DNA from: JAGWBG01 sp034421095
Lineage (GTDB): Bacteria > Chloroflexota > Dehalococcoidia > Lucifugimonadales > JAGWBF01
Length of the DNA stretch: 64,000 nt
Assembly: GCA_034421095.1 (NCBI GenBank)
Contig: DAOUKR010000025.1
Span: forward strand, 186,001 to 250,000
Reading direction: 5' to 3'
The translations under genes were made by a program, and so were the position numbers. Below are positions 7,543 through 15,845 of this stretch, piece after piece. The notes under the pieces were generated by a model that saw only the letters and a list, made by a program, of their open reading frames with translations, did no database searches and was not told the DNA's origin. How positions within the stretch are numbered: position 1 is the first letter of the stretch; every line of letters starts with the position of its first letter.

Positions 7543-8919
7543 CTAGCAGAATTTGGAATAGTCAATAGAACTCAACATCCTCTGCATGGTGGTCACGAAG
7601 TTGTCAGTCTCCATCTCTCCCATAGCTACCGACAGGCACCCTGCGCCGCGAGGGTCCATAACTATGCCTTCGTTTAGCATACCGAGGAATATCTGATGTC
7701 TGAGGGCGACGTTCCCCTTCTGTGCGTCCCGATAGTTATTCACCGGCTCGCCGGTCAAGTGAACGCCAAACAGGGAGCCCAGCCCCGTTATCCGGGCTGG
7801 CAACTCCATGTCCATGAACAGTTCCTCCAGGTTACGGCGCAGCTTGTCTCCCAAGCGGGACAGCCTCCCGTACTCTTCAAGGGTAAGCTGCTCAAGGGTG
7901 GCTGCACCGGCGACCAGGCTCATGGGGTTGGCGTTAAATGAGCCACCGTGATGTATTGCCGGCCTACCGGGGACGGGGTCGAACAGGGACATTACGTCGG
8001 CCCGGCCGCCAAAGACGCCCAGAGGCAAGCCGCCGCCTATCATCTTCCCCAGACAGGTGAGGTCGGGGGTTACACCGTAGTATTCCTGCGCGCCACCCGG
8101 AGCCAGCCGGTAGGTTATTACCTCATCGAAAATCAGCAGAGCGCCCAGCTTCCGAGTAACTTCCCGCAGGGTATCAAGGTATTCCTGGGTGGCGGGAATC
8201 ATGCCGGCAGACCCCATTACAGGCTCCACAATGACGGACGATATTTCATCGCCGTGCTCCTCGATGATGCGTCTCGCCCCGTCGGGGTCGTTGAACGGCA
8301 TAATCACCACGTCCTGGAAGACCGCTCCCGGTATACCTTCCACGTGTTGCTGGCCAATGGGCCGGTCCTGGGGGCCTGCTTGTTGGGGGTCGGGTGCGAT
8401 GCTGACCTCCATAACGTCGTGGGTGCCGTGGAAGGCTCCCTCGGCCTTTACCACCTTCGGCCTTCCTGTGAAGGCACGAGCAGCGCGAATGGCGTTCATG
8501 GTGGCCTCGGTGCCAGAGTTGGCGAACCGCACCCTCTCCATGGAAGGAGTCCGCTCACATATCATTTGGGCCAGGCGTATCTGGGGCTCCGTCGGGCCGG
8601 GGAAGCAGGTCCCCATCTCTATCTGATTCCTTAAAGCCCGCTTCACCTCGGGGTGGCCGTACCCCAGGATAAGGCTGGTGTGGTTGCACGTGAAGTCAAG
8701 GAACCGGTTGCCGTCGGCGTCGTAGAGATAGCAGCCCTCACCCCTTGCGAAGAACATGGGGTAGGGGGTGTAGTATATGGTGCTGCGCGAGTCCCCTCCC
8801 GGCAGGTACTCCTGGGCCTTCAGGTTCATGCTATGAGACGCCGTCGTCCTTGACCGGTAGGTCTCTTCGGGGACGGAACCACCGTTGGATTTCCCAACGG
8901 CTTTCCGAATTTTGGCCAT
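7543..8919 (-). CDS. Class III aminotransferase of the glutamate-1-semialdehyde aminomutase group
   Basis: A 458-residue PLP enzyme of the class III aminotransferase family, closest in pattern to glutamate-1-semialdehyde 2,1-aminomutase (HemL). The PLP lysine is K292 in CLGKMIGGGLPLG, the phosphate site is NSGTEATMNAIRAARAFTGR, and the cofactor aspartate is in LLIFDEVITYR (D265). It carries an extra N-terminal arm of about 30 residues compared with HemL. The family also includes enzymes acting on other amino acids, so the substrate is uncertain. The nearby HemQ-like and siroheme genes make a tetrapyrrole role plausible. Its 3' end is 50 nt before the reductase promoter. Confidence 0.78.
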   Translation of the reverse strand: MAKIRKAVGKSNGGSVPEETYRSRTTASHSMNLKAQEYLPGGDSRSTIYYTPYPMFFARGEGCYLYDADGNRFLDFTCNHTSLILGYGHPEVKRALRNQIEMGTCFPGPTEPQIRLAQMICERTPSMERVRFANSGTEATMNAIRAARAFTGRPKVVKAEGAFHGTHDVMEVSIAPDPQQAGPQDRPIGQQHVEGIPGAVFQDVVIMPFNDPDGARRIIEEHGDEISSVIVEPVMGSAGMIPATQEYLDTLREVTRKLGALLIFDEVITYRLAPGGAQEYYGVTPDLTCLGKMIGGGLPLGVFGGRADVMSLFDPVPGRPAIHHGGSFNANPMSLVAGAATLEQLTLEEYGRLSRLGDKLRRNLEELFMDMELPARITGLGSLFGVHLTGEPVNNYRDAQKGNVALRHQIFLGMLNEGIVMDPRGAGCLSVAMGEMETDNFVTTMQRMLSSIDYSKFC

Positions 8920-8966
8920 GTCATATCTCCTTAGTTTCGAGTGGGACTCTGCATGACGGCGAAGGT

Positions 8967-9995
8967 TCAGGCGAGCTTCTCGGCGGTAATCAGGGCGAGA
9001 TGAGTGGGTAGGGCAGTCATCTTGGGATTCCGAAACCCGGTATCCTGAAGCCAGGAGGACACTTCCTCACCGAAGCGGTCTCCTGCGCCGGGGTCAAAGG
9101 CTATGAGGACGTACATATCCATGAGGGTATCCATGAACCTTCGCTGGGGGCTGTGGTCAACACGCATGAAGTCCTGGACTATGACCATGCCCCCCGGAGT
9201 AAGGGCATCATAGGCACGCTTGAACAGACTGCGACAGTCCTCCTCGGACTTTATGAGCACCACGCCGGAGATGAGGACCACGTCGCTATCCATCCCCAGA
9301 TTAAACGTATTGAAGTCACCCTCCACAAGGCTAATCTGTCCCTGTAAACCCCGTTCCTCCACAAGTCCTCTGGCGATGCTCAAAGGCTCCTTCTGGTCTA
9401 TCACCACCGAATGGAGACCGGGATTGGCACCACAAAGAGCGATGCTATAGCTGGCGGCACCCCCGCCCAGGTCCAGCATCTTGCGTCTGCCACGCAGGTC
9501 TACGTTCTGCACCAGATAGTAAGACTGACCGGCCTCGGCACGGTTGTGTTGGCCCATCATGTAGTCGGTCCAGTAGGTGTTGGCATCCACATATCCCGAC
9601 TCAAAAGGCAGTGGAGACTCGCCGTCTCGGATAAGCTGGGCCAGGCGTCCCCAGGACTCCCAGTGGTTGGTGATGTGGAGTATGAGGTCGCCCACGTACT
9701 CCGGCTTGCCCCTGACCAGGAAGTCGGATGCCGCGCTGCTGTTGGTGTACTTGTCGCCCCTTTTCTCCAGCAAGCCCAGAACTACGCACGCGTCGAGGAA
9801 CGCCTGGACGTATCGGGGATTCCCGCAAATACGCTTTGCTACTTCGTTAGGGGAGAGGCTGTTATCCTCCAGGATGGCGAATACACCTAACTTGAGCCCG
9901 GCGCGCAGTATGGCCGAGCTCCAAAAGTTGCGACTCATCTCGTTAAGGCGCTCTGAGTCCAAGTTGACAGGCGCCGGTCTCTCTGCGTACGACAC
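8967..9995 (-). CDS. SAM-dependent O-methyltransferase (winged-helix dimerisation domain)
   Basis: A 342-residue methyltransferase of the methyltransferase_2 family. Residues 1-100 form the winged-helix dimerisation domain (VFAILEDNSLSPNEVAKRI, then VLGLLEKRGDKYTNS). The SAM fold follows with motif I LDLGGGAASY (174-183), an acidic loop VVIDQ and the post-motif LTPGGMVIVQDFM. Members act on small aromatic or tetrapyrrole hydroxyls; the substrate here is unknown. I chose GTG 9995 because a perfect promoter overlaps the upstream part of the frame and its start site falls almost on this GTG. It is followed by the HemL-like gene 47 nt downstream, probably in one operon. Confidence 0.78.
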   Translation of the reverse strand: MSYAERPAPVNLDSERLNEMSRNFWSSAILRAGLKLGVFAILEDNSLSPNEVAKRICGNPRYVQAFLDACVVLGLLEKRGDKYTNSSAASDFLVRGKPEYVGDLILHITNHWESWGRLAQLIRDGESPLPFESGYVDANTYWTDYMMGQHNRAEAGQSYYLVQNVDLRGRRKMLDLGGGAASYSIALCGANPGLHSVVIDQKEPLSIARGLVEERGLQGQISLVEGDFNTFNLGMDSDVVLISGVVLIKSEEDCRSLFKRAYDALTPGGMVIVQDFMRVDHSPQRRFMDTLMDMYVLIAFDPGAGDRFGEEVSSWLQDTGFRNPKMTALPTHLALITAEKLA

Positions 9996-10002
9996 GAGCG
10001 CC

Positions 10003-10031
10003 ATTATATTCGTGGCCTGGATTAGTGTCAA
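10003..10031 (-). promoter_or_regulatory. Perfect sigma-70 consensus promoter, leaderless
   Basis: On the minus strand TTGACA (10031-10026), exactly 17 nt, then TATAAT (10008-10003). The expected start lies at about 9996-9995, the in-frame GTG of the methyltransferase gene. No ribosome site precedes that GTG. Confidence 0.8.
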
Positions 10032-10072
10032 ACCGGCAGGCCCGGCCACGAGTGAGGCGCCGGTGGCATAGA

Positions 10073-10081
10073 TGGTATAAT
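10073..10081 (+). promoter_or_regulatory. Extended -10 promoter of the hemQ-like gene
   Basis: TGGTATAAT matches the extended -10 form TGnTATAAT. No good -35 lies 17 nt upstream. The start near 10088 leaves a 30-nt leader carrying AGGAGGG before ATG 10118. It diverges from the methyltransferase promoter. Confidence 0.6.
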
Positions 10082-10117
10082 AGTTGGGTCATCCCGTACC
10101 ATTCTCAGGAGGGACTC

Positions 10118-10813
10118 ATGGCCCAGGAAACACAGAGGTATTTCGTAAAGTACACCTTCTTCAAGGTTGACCTCGAATGGCGGAGGCTGTCCCAGGGGGA
10201 CAGGGAGAGGAGCAAGACGGAGTTCGCCGCAGTGGTGGATGAGCTTGGCTCCCAGATAAGCATCAGCAGTTATAGCTTGCTGGGCACAAGGGGAGACGTG
10301 GACTTCATGCTGTGGAAGGTAAGCCCCTCTCTGGAGCTACTGGATGGCCTGGCATCGCAGATTAACCGTACCGGTCTTGGCAAGTACCTCCACACGCCCC
10401 ACTCATATCTGGCCATGACCCGGCGTTCCCCCTATGTTGACCATCATAGACATTCGGGCCAGGAAGGCGTCGGGGAGACTATGAGAACCATCGGGCGAGA
10501 GTACCTCTTTGTCTATCCCTTTGTGAAGACTCACGAATGGTATCAGCTGCCCAAAGAAGAAAGGCAAGTGATTATGAGCGAGCATTTCGAGATGGGCCAC
10601 CGCTATCCTTCGGTGAAGATAAGTACCAGCTACTCCTTTGGTCTGGACGATCAGGAGTTCGTGCTGGGCTTTGAGACGGATAGCCCCTCAGATTTCCTGG
10701 ACCTCGTGATGGACCTGCGGGAGTCGAAGGCTCGCCCCTACACTGAGCGAGATACCCCCATCTTCTCCTGTGTCCACAAGTCTCTGAAGGATTGCCTGGA
10801 CGGGCTGGGCTAG
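10118..10813 (+). CDS. hemQ: HemQ-like coproheme decarboxylase (chlorite dismutase fold)
   Basis: A 231-residue protein of the chlorite dismutase/HemQ superfamily. HemQ converts coproheme to heme b with peroxide, the last step of the coproporphyrin-dependent route. The N-terminal half is a ferredoxin-like domain. The heme-binding half holds the likely reactive tyrosine (Y133 in LFVYPFVKTHEWYQLP) and the proximal histidine (H156 in SEHFEMGHRYP). True chlorite dismutases have a distal arginine in GLLGTRGDVDF-like surroundings; I did not see the chlorite dismutase signature around the distal pocket, so HemQ is preferred. ATG 10118 is preceded by AGGAGGG. It converges with the ketopantoate-reductase-like gene, overlapping it by 4 nt. 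Confidence 0.82.
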   Translation: MAQETQRYFVKYTFFKVDLEWRRLSQGDRERSKTEFAAVVDELGSQISISSYSLLGTRGDVDFMLWKVSPSLELLDGLASQINRTGLGKYLHTPHSYLAMTRRSPYVDHHRHSGQEGVGETMRTIGREYLFVYPFVKTHEWYQLPKEERQVIMSEHFEMGHRYPSVKISTSYSFGLDDQEFVLGFETDSPSDFLDLVMDLRESKARPYTERDTPIFSCVHKSLKDCLDGLG

Positions 10814-11778
10814 GCGCGGCCCTGCGCCAGCAGCTTGGTGCAGGCATAGAGGGTCCTGGCGTGAGGCATGGGGATACCCAGCTTCTCGCCCAGCTCTACC
10901 ACCACCCCCACAACGCTCTCCAACTCCAGGGGCCTTCCGGTCTCCAGATCCTGAAGCATGGAGGTCTTGTGGCTGCCCACCTTTTCAGCCCCCACCATGC
11001 GCTGCTCTATGCTCACCGCAAGCTCCACTCCCAGGGCCCGGGCCACGGCGTCAGCTTCAGCCATGGCTGCTCTCGCGACGGCTCCCGCCTCAGGGTGTGT
11101 AGCCATCTCCACAAGGGTGGCCCCGGTGAGGGCGCTCATGGGGTTGAAGACCGCGTTCCCCAGAAGCTTTACCCACAGGTCGTGGCGTATCTGTCGCCGG
11201 ATGGGGCACCTGAACCCCGCTCCTGCGAGGACGACTGACAGGCGCTTGCATCGTTCGCTCTGAGACCCGTCCAACTCTCCGATGGCAAACCTGTTGCCTT
11301 CAATATGCTCAATCACACCCGGCTCAACGATTACAGCCGAGGGGTAGATTATGCACCCGATAATTCGATGTGGTTCGATGGCACTGGCGATAACCCCGCC
11401 AGGGTCCACGCTCTCAAGGGAGGTCCCTTCCCAAGGCCCTCCATGACGCTGAAAGTACCACCAGGGTATGCCGTTTTGCGCGGAAACAACTGCCGTCTCC
11501 GGGCCTAGCAGAGGGGTAAGCAGGGGCGCTATCTCCGGGAGGCTGTGGGCCTTTACGGTGAGGAAGGCAAAATCCACAGGGCCTATTGACTCAACATCGT
11601 CGGTGGCTGTGGGACGGGCCTCGAAATCACCCTCAGGGCTGCGGACACGGACTCCGTTGTCTTGCATCGCCCGGAGGTGGGGGCCGCGAGCGATGAGGTA
11701 AGCGTCCTCTCCTGCCTGGGATAGTTTGGCACCCAGGTAAGCGCCAATGGCGCCCGCACCCACGATGGCGAACCTCAT
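10810..11778 (-). CDS. Ketopantoate reductase family protein (ApbA/PanE)
   Basis: A 322-residue NADPH-dependent 2-dehydropantoate 2-reductase-like protein. The Rossmann motif is MRFAIVGAGAIGAYLGAKL at the start, the catalytic lysine region is FLTVKAHSLPE, and the second lysine and asparagine are in WVKLLGNAVFNPMSAL. The C-terminal ApbA_C helical domain ends with KTSMLQDLETGRPLELE, a strong family signature. ATG 11778 has GAGGAG just before it. PanE makes pantoate for coenzyme A, but soil and marine genomes carry several paralogues with other substrates, so the exact role is open. Confidence 0.82.
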   Translation of the reverse strand: MRFAIVGAGAIGAYLGAKLSQAGEDAYLIARGPHLRAMQDNGVRVRSPEGDFEARPTATDDVESIGPVDFAFLTVKAHSLPEIAPLLTPLLGPETAVVSAQNGIPWWYFQRHGGPWEGTSLESVDPGGVIASAIEPHRIIGCIIYPSAVIVEPGVIEHIEGNRFAIGELDGSQSERCKRLSVVLAGAGFRCPIRRQIRHDLWVKLLGNAVFNPMSALTGATLVEMATHPEAGAVARAAMAEADAVARALGVELAVSIEQRMVGAEKVGSHKTSMLQDLETGRPLELESVVGVVVELGEKLGIPMPHARTLYACTKLLAQGRA

Positions 11779-11803
11779 GGACCCGTCTCCTCTGGGGACT
11801 GGA

Positions 11804-13387
11804 CTACACGGGCACTTTGACTCTGGAAGGCTTGCCGGACTTACTGGCAACGGCCTCAGCAACTACGCAACGCTGTATCTTACCCGTGGCCGATAGCGGG
11901 ATAGCTTCTACTATGTGAATCACTTTGGGGCACTTGAACTCTGCCAGGTGCGTTCTGCAGTGGGCCACAAGGTCGGTCTGGCTGACCCGCTCACGAAGCA
12001 CCACTGCCGCAGAAGGCTCTTCACCATGGACCGAATCGGGGACGCCAAAAGCCACCGCCTCGGCTACCGCCGGATGGGCCATCAACACCTCATCTATCTC
12101 ACAAGGGGAGACCTTTTCTCCGCTCCGATTGATTAGCTCTTTTAATCGGCCTACCAGGGTCAAGTTGCCTTCCGAGTCCATTATACCTTCATCGCCAGTG
12201 CGAAACCACCCGTTGGTGAAGGATGCGATATTCGCTTCGGGATTGTTCACATATCCTTGGGTAACGTTGGGGCCTTGAATCACCACCTCGCCCCTGGTCC
12301 CGGTAGGTTGAATCACTCCATTCTCATCCATAATGGCGACAGATACCCCCGTAGCACGGCCAACCGAGCCCAACACCCGCTTGTCCCTGGGCAAGGAATT
12401 GGAGGCTACCTGGTGGGCCGCTTCCGTCATGCCGTACGCCTCCAGCACCGGTGCACCAAATAACTCCTCCATTCCCAACAAATCGTCGGGATATAGTGGA
12501 GAGCTGCAAGAGCGGATGAACCGCAATTGGGGGTAGCTTCCCCGGTCCAAGCCACGGTTTGCTCTGCTCCTGGCACGGTTCAGCAATACGTGATGTATGG
12601 CGGGTACAGCCGAGTACCAGGTGACGCCGTTTGCCTCTACCAGGTTCCAGAATTTCAAGGCGTTGAACCTGCTGGGCATCACCACAGTACCGCCCGAGAG
12701 CAGGGCAGCCAGAGTGGACGCTACCAGGCCATGTACGTGAAACAGGGGCATCACGCACAGAGACACGTCCTCGGAGGTCAACTGGTACGTATCCACGATG
12801 TTGCAGACTGATATAGTCAGATTGGCATGAGTAAGGGGCACCTGTTTGGCGCGGCCGGTGGTGCCGCTGGTGGGCAACAACAACGCCACGTCGTCGGCTT
12901 CCGGACGGTCGCCTGTATCGGGTATGCCCTCATATCCAGGGAAGGAGAAGCTCACCTCGCCGCTGTCGTCAGAGGTAACATCAATCAGTAAAGTTGAAGC
13001 GGGAGCGGCCTCTCTGGCGCTCTCGCTTCCCACCGGCAGAGTGATTAGGGCCTTGGCGTTGATGTCCTCAAGGTGGAACCGGGACTCGTCGGCTTTGTAG
13101 GCAGGATTCAGAGGTGAGGCGGTAGCACGAGTAGCGGTGACCGCCAGAAATGATACAATAGCTTCCACCCCGTTGGGGACCATAATGGCAACGCGGTCGC
13201 CGCGCCCTATGCCCAATGTTCTCAGATGTCCGGCCAAGGCGTATACTTGACGCTTGAGAGAGCCGTAGGTAACGGTAGGGCCGTCTGGGATGCGAATGGC
13301 GGGACGGGACGATACACCCTGTTCCAGCATTTCTATCAGCGTAGTGGGCGTTTTAACGTGGTTTGGACAATCTATCTCTGTGCTCAC
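11804..13387 (-). CDS. AMP-dependent acyl-CoA synthetase
   Basis: A 527-residue ANL-superfamily enzyme that activates a carboxylic acid to acyl-AMP and then acyl-CoA. The P-loop is LLLPTSGTTGRAKQVPLTHANL, the A5 motif is EAYGMTEAAHQ, A7 is GWFRTGDEG, and the A10 catalytic lysine is in PLSATGKIQRC. Its overall pattern (ASPLNPAYKADE, MPLFHVHGLVAS) is reminiscent of the oxalate- and 4-coumarate-CoA ligase group. The start is GTG 13387, with GGGGGAG about 10 nt upstream. It diverges from a LysR-type regulator that may control it, and runs ahead of the ketopantoate-reductase-like gene by 25 nt. Confidence 0.85.
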   Translation of the reverse strand: MSTEIDCPNHVKTPTTLIEMLEQGVSSRPAIRIPDGPTVTYGSLKRQVYALAGHLRTLGIGRGDRVAIMVPNGVEAIVSFLAVTATRATASPLNPAYKADESRFHLEDINAKALITLPVGSESAREAAPASTLLIDVTSDDSGEVSFSFPGYEGIPDTGDRPEADDVALLLPTSGTTGRAKQVPLTHANLTISVCNIVDTYQLTSEDVSLCVMPLFHVHGLVASTLAALLSGGTVVMPSRFNALKFWNLVEANGVTWYSAVPAIHHVLLNRARSRANRGLDRGSYPQLRFIRSCSSPLYPDDLLGMEELFGAPVLEAYGMTEAAHQVASNSLPRDKRVLGSVGRATGVSVAIMDENGVIQPTGTRGEVVIQGPNVTQGYVNNPEANIASFTNGWFRTGDEGIMDSEGNLTLVGRLKELINRSGEKVSPCEIDEVLMAHPAVAEAVAFGVPDSVHGEEPSAAVVLRERVSQTDLVAHCRTHLAEFKCPKVIHIVEAIPLSATGKIQRCVVAEAVASKSGKPSRVKVPV

Positions 13388-13572
13388 TTTTACTGCGCTC
13401 CCCCTGCATCCACGATTTACAATCGAGTCGCAGGCTGCCGTGCAACTTCCGCGTCACGTTCATGTGATTTTTTTCACTAGCAAAGTGTAAGCCCAATCAT
13501 GTATCATGTCCAGTGATAATTTGTGATATAGTATATGTATATTTCGAATAATGTACGGAGGATATGCTAACA

Positions 13573-14472
13573 ATGGAGTTGCGGGAGATGCGAAGCTTCT
13601 GTGCCGCTGCCAGGCTGAGAAGCATATCTAAGGCCGGGAACGATCTGGGAATTGGCCAGCCCTCGGTGACAAATCACATCAAGCGGCTGGAGGAAGAGCT
13701 TGGAACGCCCCTGTTCGACAGAATCAAGCGCCCAATTCAGCTTACTCCCGTAGGGGCTGTCTTCTATCAAAGAGTTGCGTCGCTGGTTGAAGAGATAGAT
13801 CAGATAGTATCCAGTGTTTCCAAAGCCGAGGACGAGGGACCTGTAAGATTGGCCTCGACCAACGGAATCATATCCCACACCCTTCTAGGCCCCGTGGACT
13901 CCTTCCTGTCCAGGTATCCCAATGTCCGCCTTCGCATCCAGTCCAGGACCAAGAGGGAGGTGCTGCAGATGGTAAAGGAAGGGGAAGTTGACTTCGGAAT
14001 CGTACCCGGACTTCAGAGAGACGAAGGTTTCAATTTCCAGGCACTATTCCCCTATGAGCGCGTCCTTTTGGTCCCTGCCAATCACCCTCTGCTGGAGGTG
14101 AACCCAATCTCCCTTGACCAGATAGCTCGATGGCCTCTAATTTTAATGGGACGGGGGACGGCCACCCGCACACTGCTGGAGGAAGAGTTCCAGCGTAGAG
14201 GACTGTCTTATGAGACGGTGATGGAGCTTGACGGCCTGGACATGGTCAAAAGATACGTTGCAACGGGGTTGGGAATAGCCATAGGGCCGCGGCTGGCCGT
14301 GGAACCGGGCGACGAATACAAGCTGGGAATTATAAATCTTTCCACCATTCTTCCAGTGGAGCAGACCGGCATATTGACGCTGAGGGGAAAGTCACTTTCC
14401 CGACCCGTACAGAATTTCATCTCGGTACTGCAAGAGAATCTTGCCGCCGTTGGGTCCAGCCCCAACCAGTAG
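13573..14472 (+). CDS. LysR-family transcriptional regulator
   Basis: A 299-residue LysR-type regulator. The N-terminal winged HTH is typical (MELREMRSFCAAARLRSISKAGNDLGIGQPSVTNHIKRLEEELG), followed by a two-subdomain effector-binding region (about 90-295). A GGAGG at 13557-13561 precedes two ATGs, 13564 and 13573; the second gives the usual LysR N-terminus. The 185-nt intergenic space to the divergent acyl-CoA synthetase is AT-rich (TGATATAGTATATGTATATT) and probably holds the operator and both promoters. LysR proteins usually act on the divergent neighbour, so the acyl-CoA synthetase is the likely target. Confidence 0.9.
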   Translation: MELREMRSFCAAARLRSISKAGNDLGIGQPSVTNHIKRLEEELGTPLFDRIKRPIQLTPVGAVFYQRVASLVEEIDQIVSSVSKAEDEGPVRLASTNGIISHTLLGPVDSFLSRYPNVRLRIQSRTKREVLQMVKEGEVDFGIVPGLQRDEGFNFQALFPYERVLLVPANHPLLEVNPISLDQIARWPLILMGRGTATRTLLEEEFQRRGLSYETVMELDGLDMVKRYVATGLGIAIGPRLAVEPGDEYKLGIINLSTILPVEQTGILTLRGKSLSRPVQNFISVLQENLAAVGSSPNQ

Positions 14473-14500
14473 GGGTCTAGCGACCGGGCTTGGCACAGGA

Positions 14501-14529
14501 TTGACGTTGTTATGGAGCACCGATATACT
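14501..14529 (+). promoter_or_regulatory. Strong promoter ahead of truB with a long leader
   Basis: TTGACG (14501-14506), 17 nt, TATACT (14524-14529). The start near 14536 leaves about 240 nt before truB. That stretch has no convincing gene; it could be a long leader or a small RNA. Apart from this promoter the 14473-14775 gap is featureless to me. Confidence 0.55.
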
Positions 14530-14775
14530 CACTACGGTCAAGCCCCTGCAAAGAGACTTTAGATTCCCCATCCGTCTTCGGTCGGTTCTGAATGACATAG
14601 GACTTGCCCAGTTGGAGCCAGTGTTGTATCGGGATAAGTCCACTAATTAGAGCAACTTCGTATGTAAGTACGTAACTCCTATGATAGTGGCCACGTTTCC
14701 ACCTTGTGCGCTGAGGCGCATGGGACAACATCGGAGTTATGCAAATGCCTGTAATGGCTTGAAGAGAAATGTCTG

Positions 14776-15774
14776 ATGGATAAAGCTAAAGCCCCGGTAA
14801 ACGGGTTTCTCAACCTCTACAAGGCATCCGGCCCCACGTCTATGGGCGTGTTGCGACAGGTAAAAAATCTCACGGGCCAGAAAAAACGGGTGGGGCATGG
14901 CGGCACCCTTGACCCTCTGGCAGAAGGGGTGCTCCCCATCTGCTTCGGCCAGGCCACGCGTCTAATGGAGCATCTGGTAGAGAGTGAAAAGCAGTACCGG
15001 ATGGAAGTCCATCTGGGGGTCACTACCTCAACCTACGACGGCGAAGGAGAGGTAATCAAGAGGGGCGACACTTCGGGCCTGGACCGGGACGACATAGAAG
15101 AGGCCATCAAGCCATTTCTGGGTTCCATCTATCAAACGCCGCCTATGTACAGCGCCATCAAGCGGGATGGGAAGCGCCTGTATGAGCTAGCGCGGGAGGG
15201 CGTGGAGGTGGAGCGCCAACCCCGAAAGGTGGAAATTCCCCGAATCGAGATATTGGAGTTCGACCCGCCCTCTCTAGTCCTGGACGTGGATAGCGGCAGG
15301 GGCGCTTATATGCGTTCCCTGGCCCACGATCTAGGGGAGGCGCTGGGCTGTGGCGGTTATCTGCGCAACCTTGTCAGGCTGAGGTCGGGGAAGTTCACGG
15401 CTGAGGATGCCATATCCATAGAGAAAATCCAGGAGAACGATGGTACGGAGCACTGGAAAGAACACCTCCACCCGGTAGACTTCGTTCTGCTTTCCATGAA
15501 GGGAGTATCCGTTAGCAAAGCTGCGGAACGGTACATCCGCAGCGGGCGTCCGGTAAGCCTGCCCCCACACATAGGCGCATACGCCGGGTATATGGAAAGG
15601 TACAGGGCCTACACTATGGATGGGCGTTTGCTGGCAGTAATCTGCTACAACAAACCAATAAACCAGTGGCAACCCTACAAGGTCTTTAGTCTGGACACAC
15701 CCTCTCCATATGCGCCCGGCAGTGGAGGGGATGGAATACGGCCTCCGTACCTGTCTGCCGACAGGCAGGTCTGA
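14776..15774 (+). CDS. truB: tRNA pseudouridine(55) synthase TruB
   Basis: A 332-residue pseudouridine synthase that isomerises U55 in the T-loop of tRNAs. The catalytic aspartate is D46 in VGHGGTLDPLAEG. The other family motifs are present: YRMEVHLGVTTSTYDGEGE, PPMYSAIKRDGKRLYELAR and SGRGAYMRSLAHDLGEALGCGGYLRNLVRLRSG. The C-terminal extension after residue 235 corresponds to a PUA-like domain, and the final 30 residues are Pro/Gly-rich and look like added tail. It is not near infB or rbfA, its common partners. The last codons coincide with a 9-bp RNA hairpin (15750-15771 region, with a CCGA loop) that may be a decay or termination signal. Confidence 0.93.
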   Translation: MDKAKAPVNGFLNLYKASGPTSMGVLRQVKNLTGQKKRVGHGGTLDPLAEGVLPICFGQATRLMEHLVESEKQYRMEVHLGVTTSTYDGEGEVIKRGDTSGLDRDDIEEAIKPFLGSIYQTPPMYSAIKRDGKRLYELAREGVEVERQPRKVEIPRIEILEFDPPSLVLDVDSGRGAYMRSLAHDLGEALGCGGYLRNLVRLRSGKFTAEDAISIEKIQENDGTEHWKEHLHPVDFVLLSMKGVSVSKAAERYIRSGRPVSLPPHIGAYAGYMERYRAYTMDGRLLAVICYNKPINQWQPYKVFSLDTPSPYAPGSGGDGIRPPYLSADRQV

Positions 15775-15845
15775 GCACGGGTGGGGGCTTCTTCGGTCAC
15801 CCCGGCCATCGCGGCAAGTCTGGCAGAAATGAAGGAGAGGTTAAC

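Noticed and set aside
14540..14650. A frame ending VLNDIGLAQLEPVLYRDKSTN, vaguely like the RNase H end of copia-type retroelements
   Set aside because: Only about 25 residues look similar, there is no reverse transcriptase or other element part nearby, and such elements are eukaryotic. I take it as chance.
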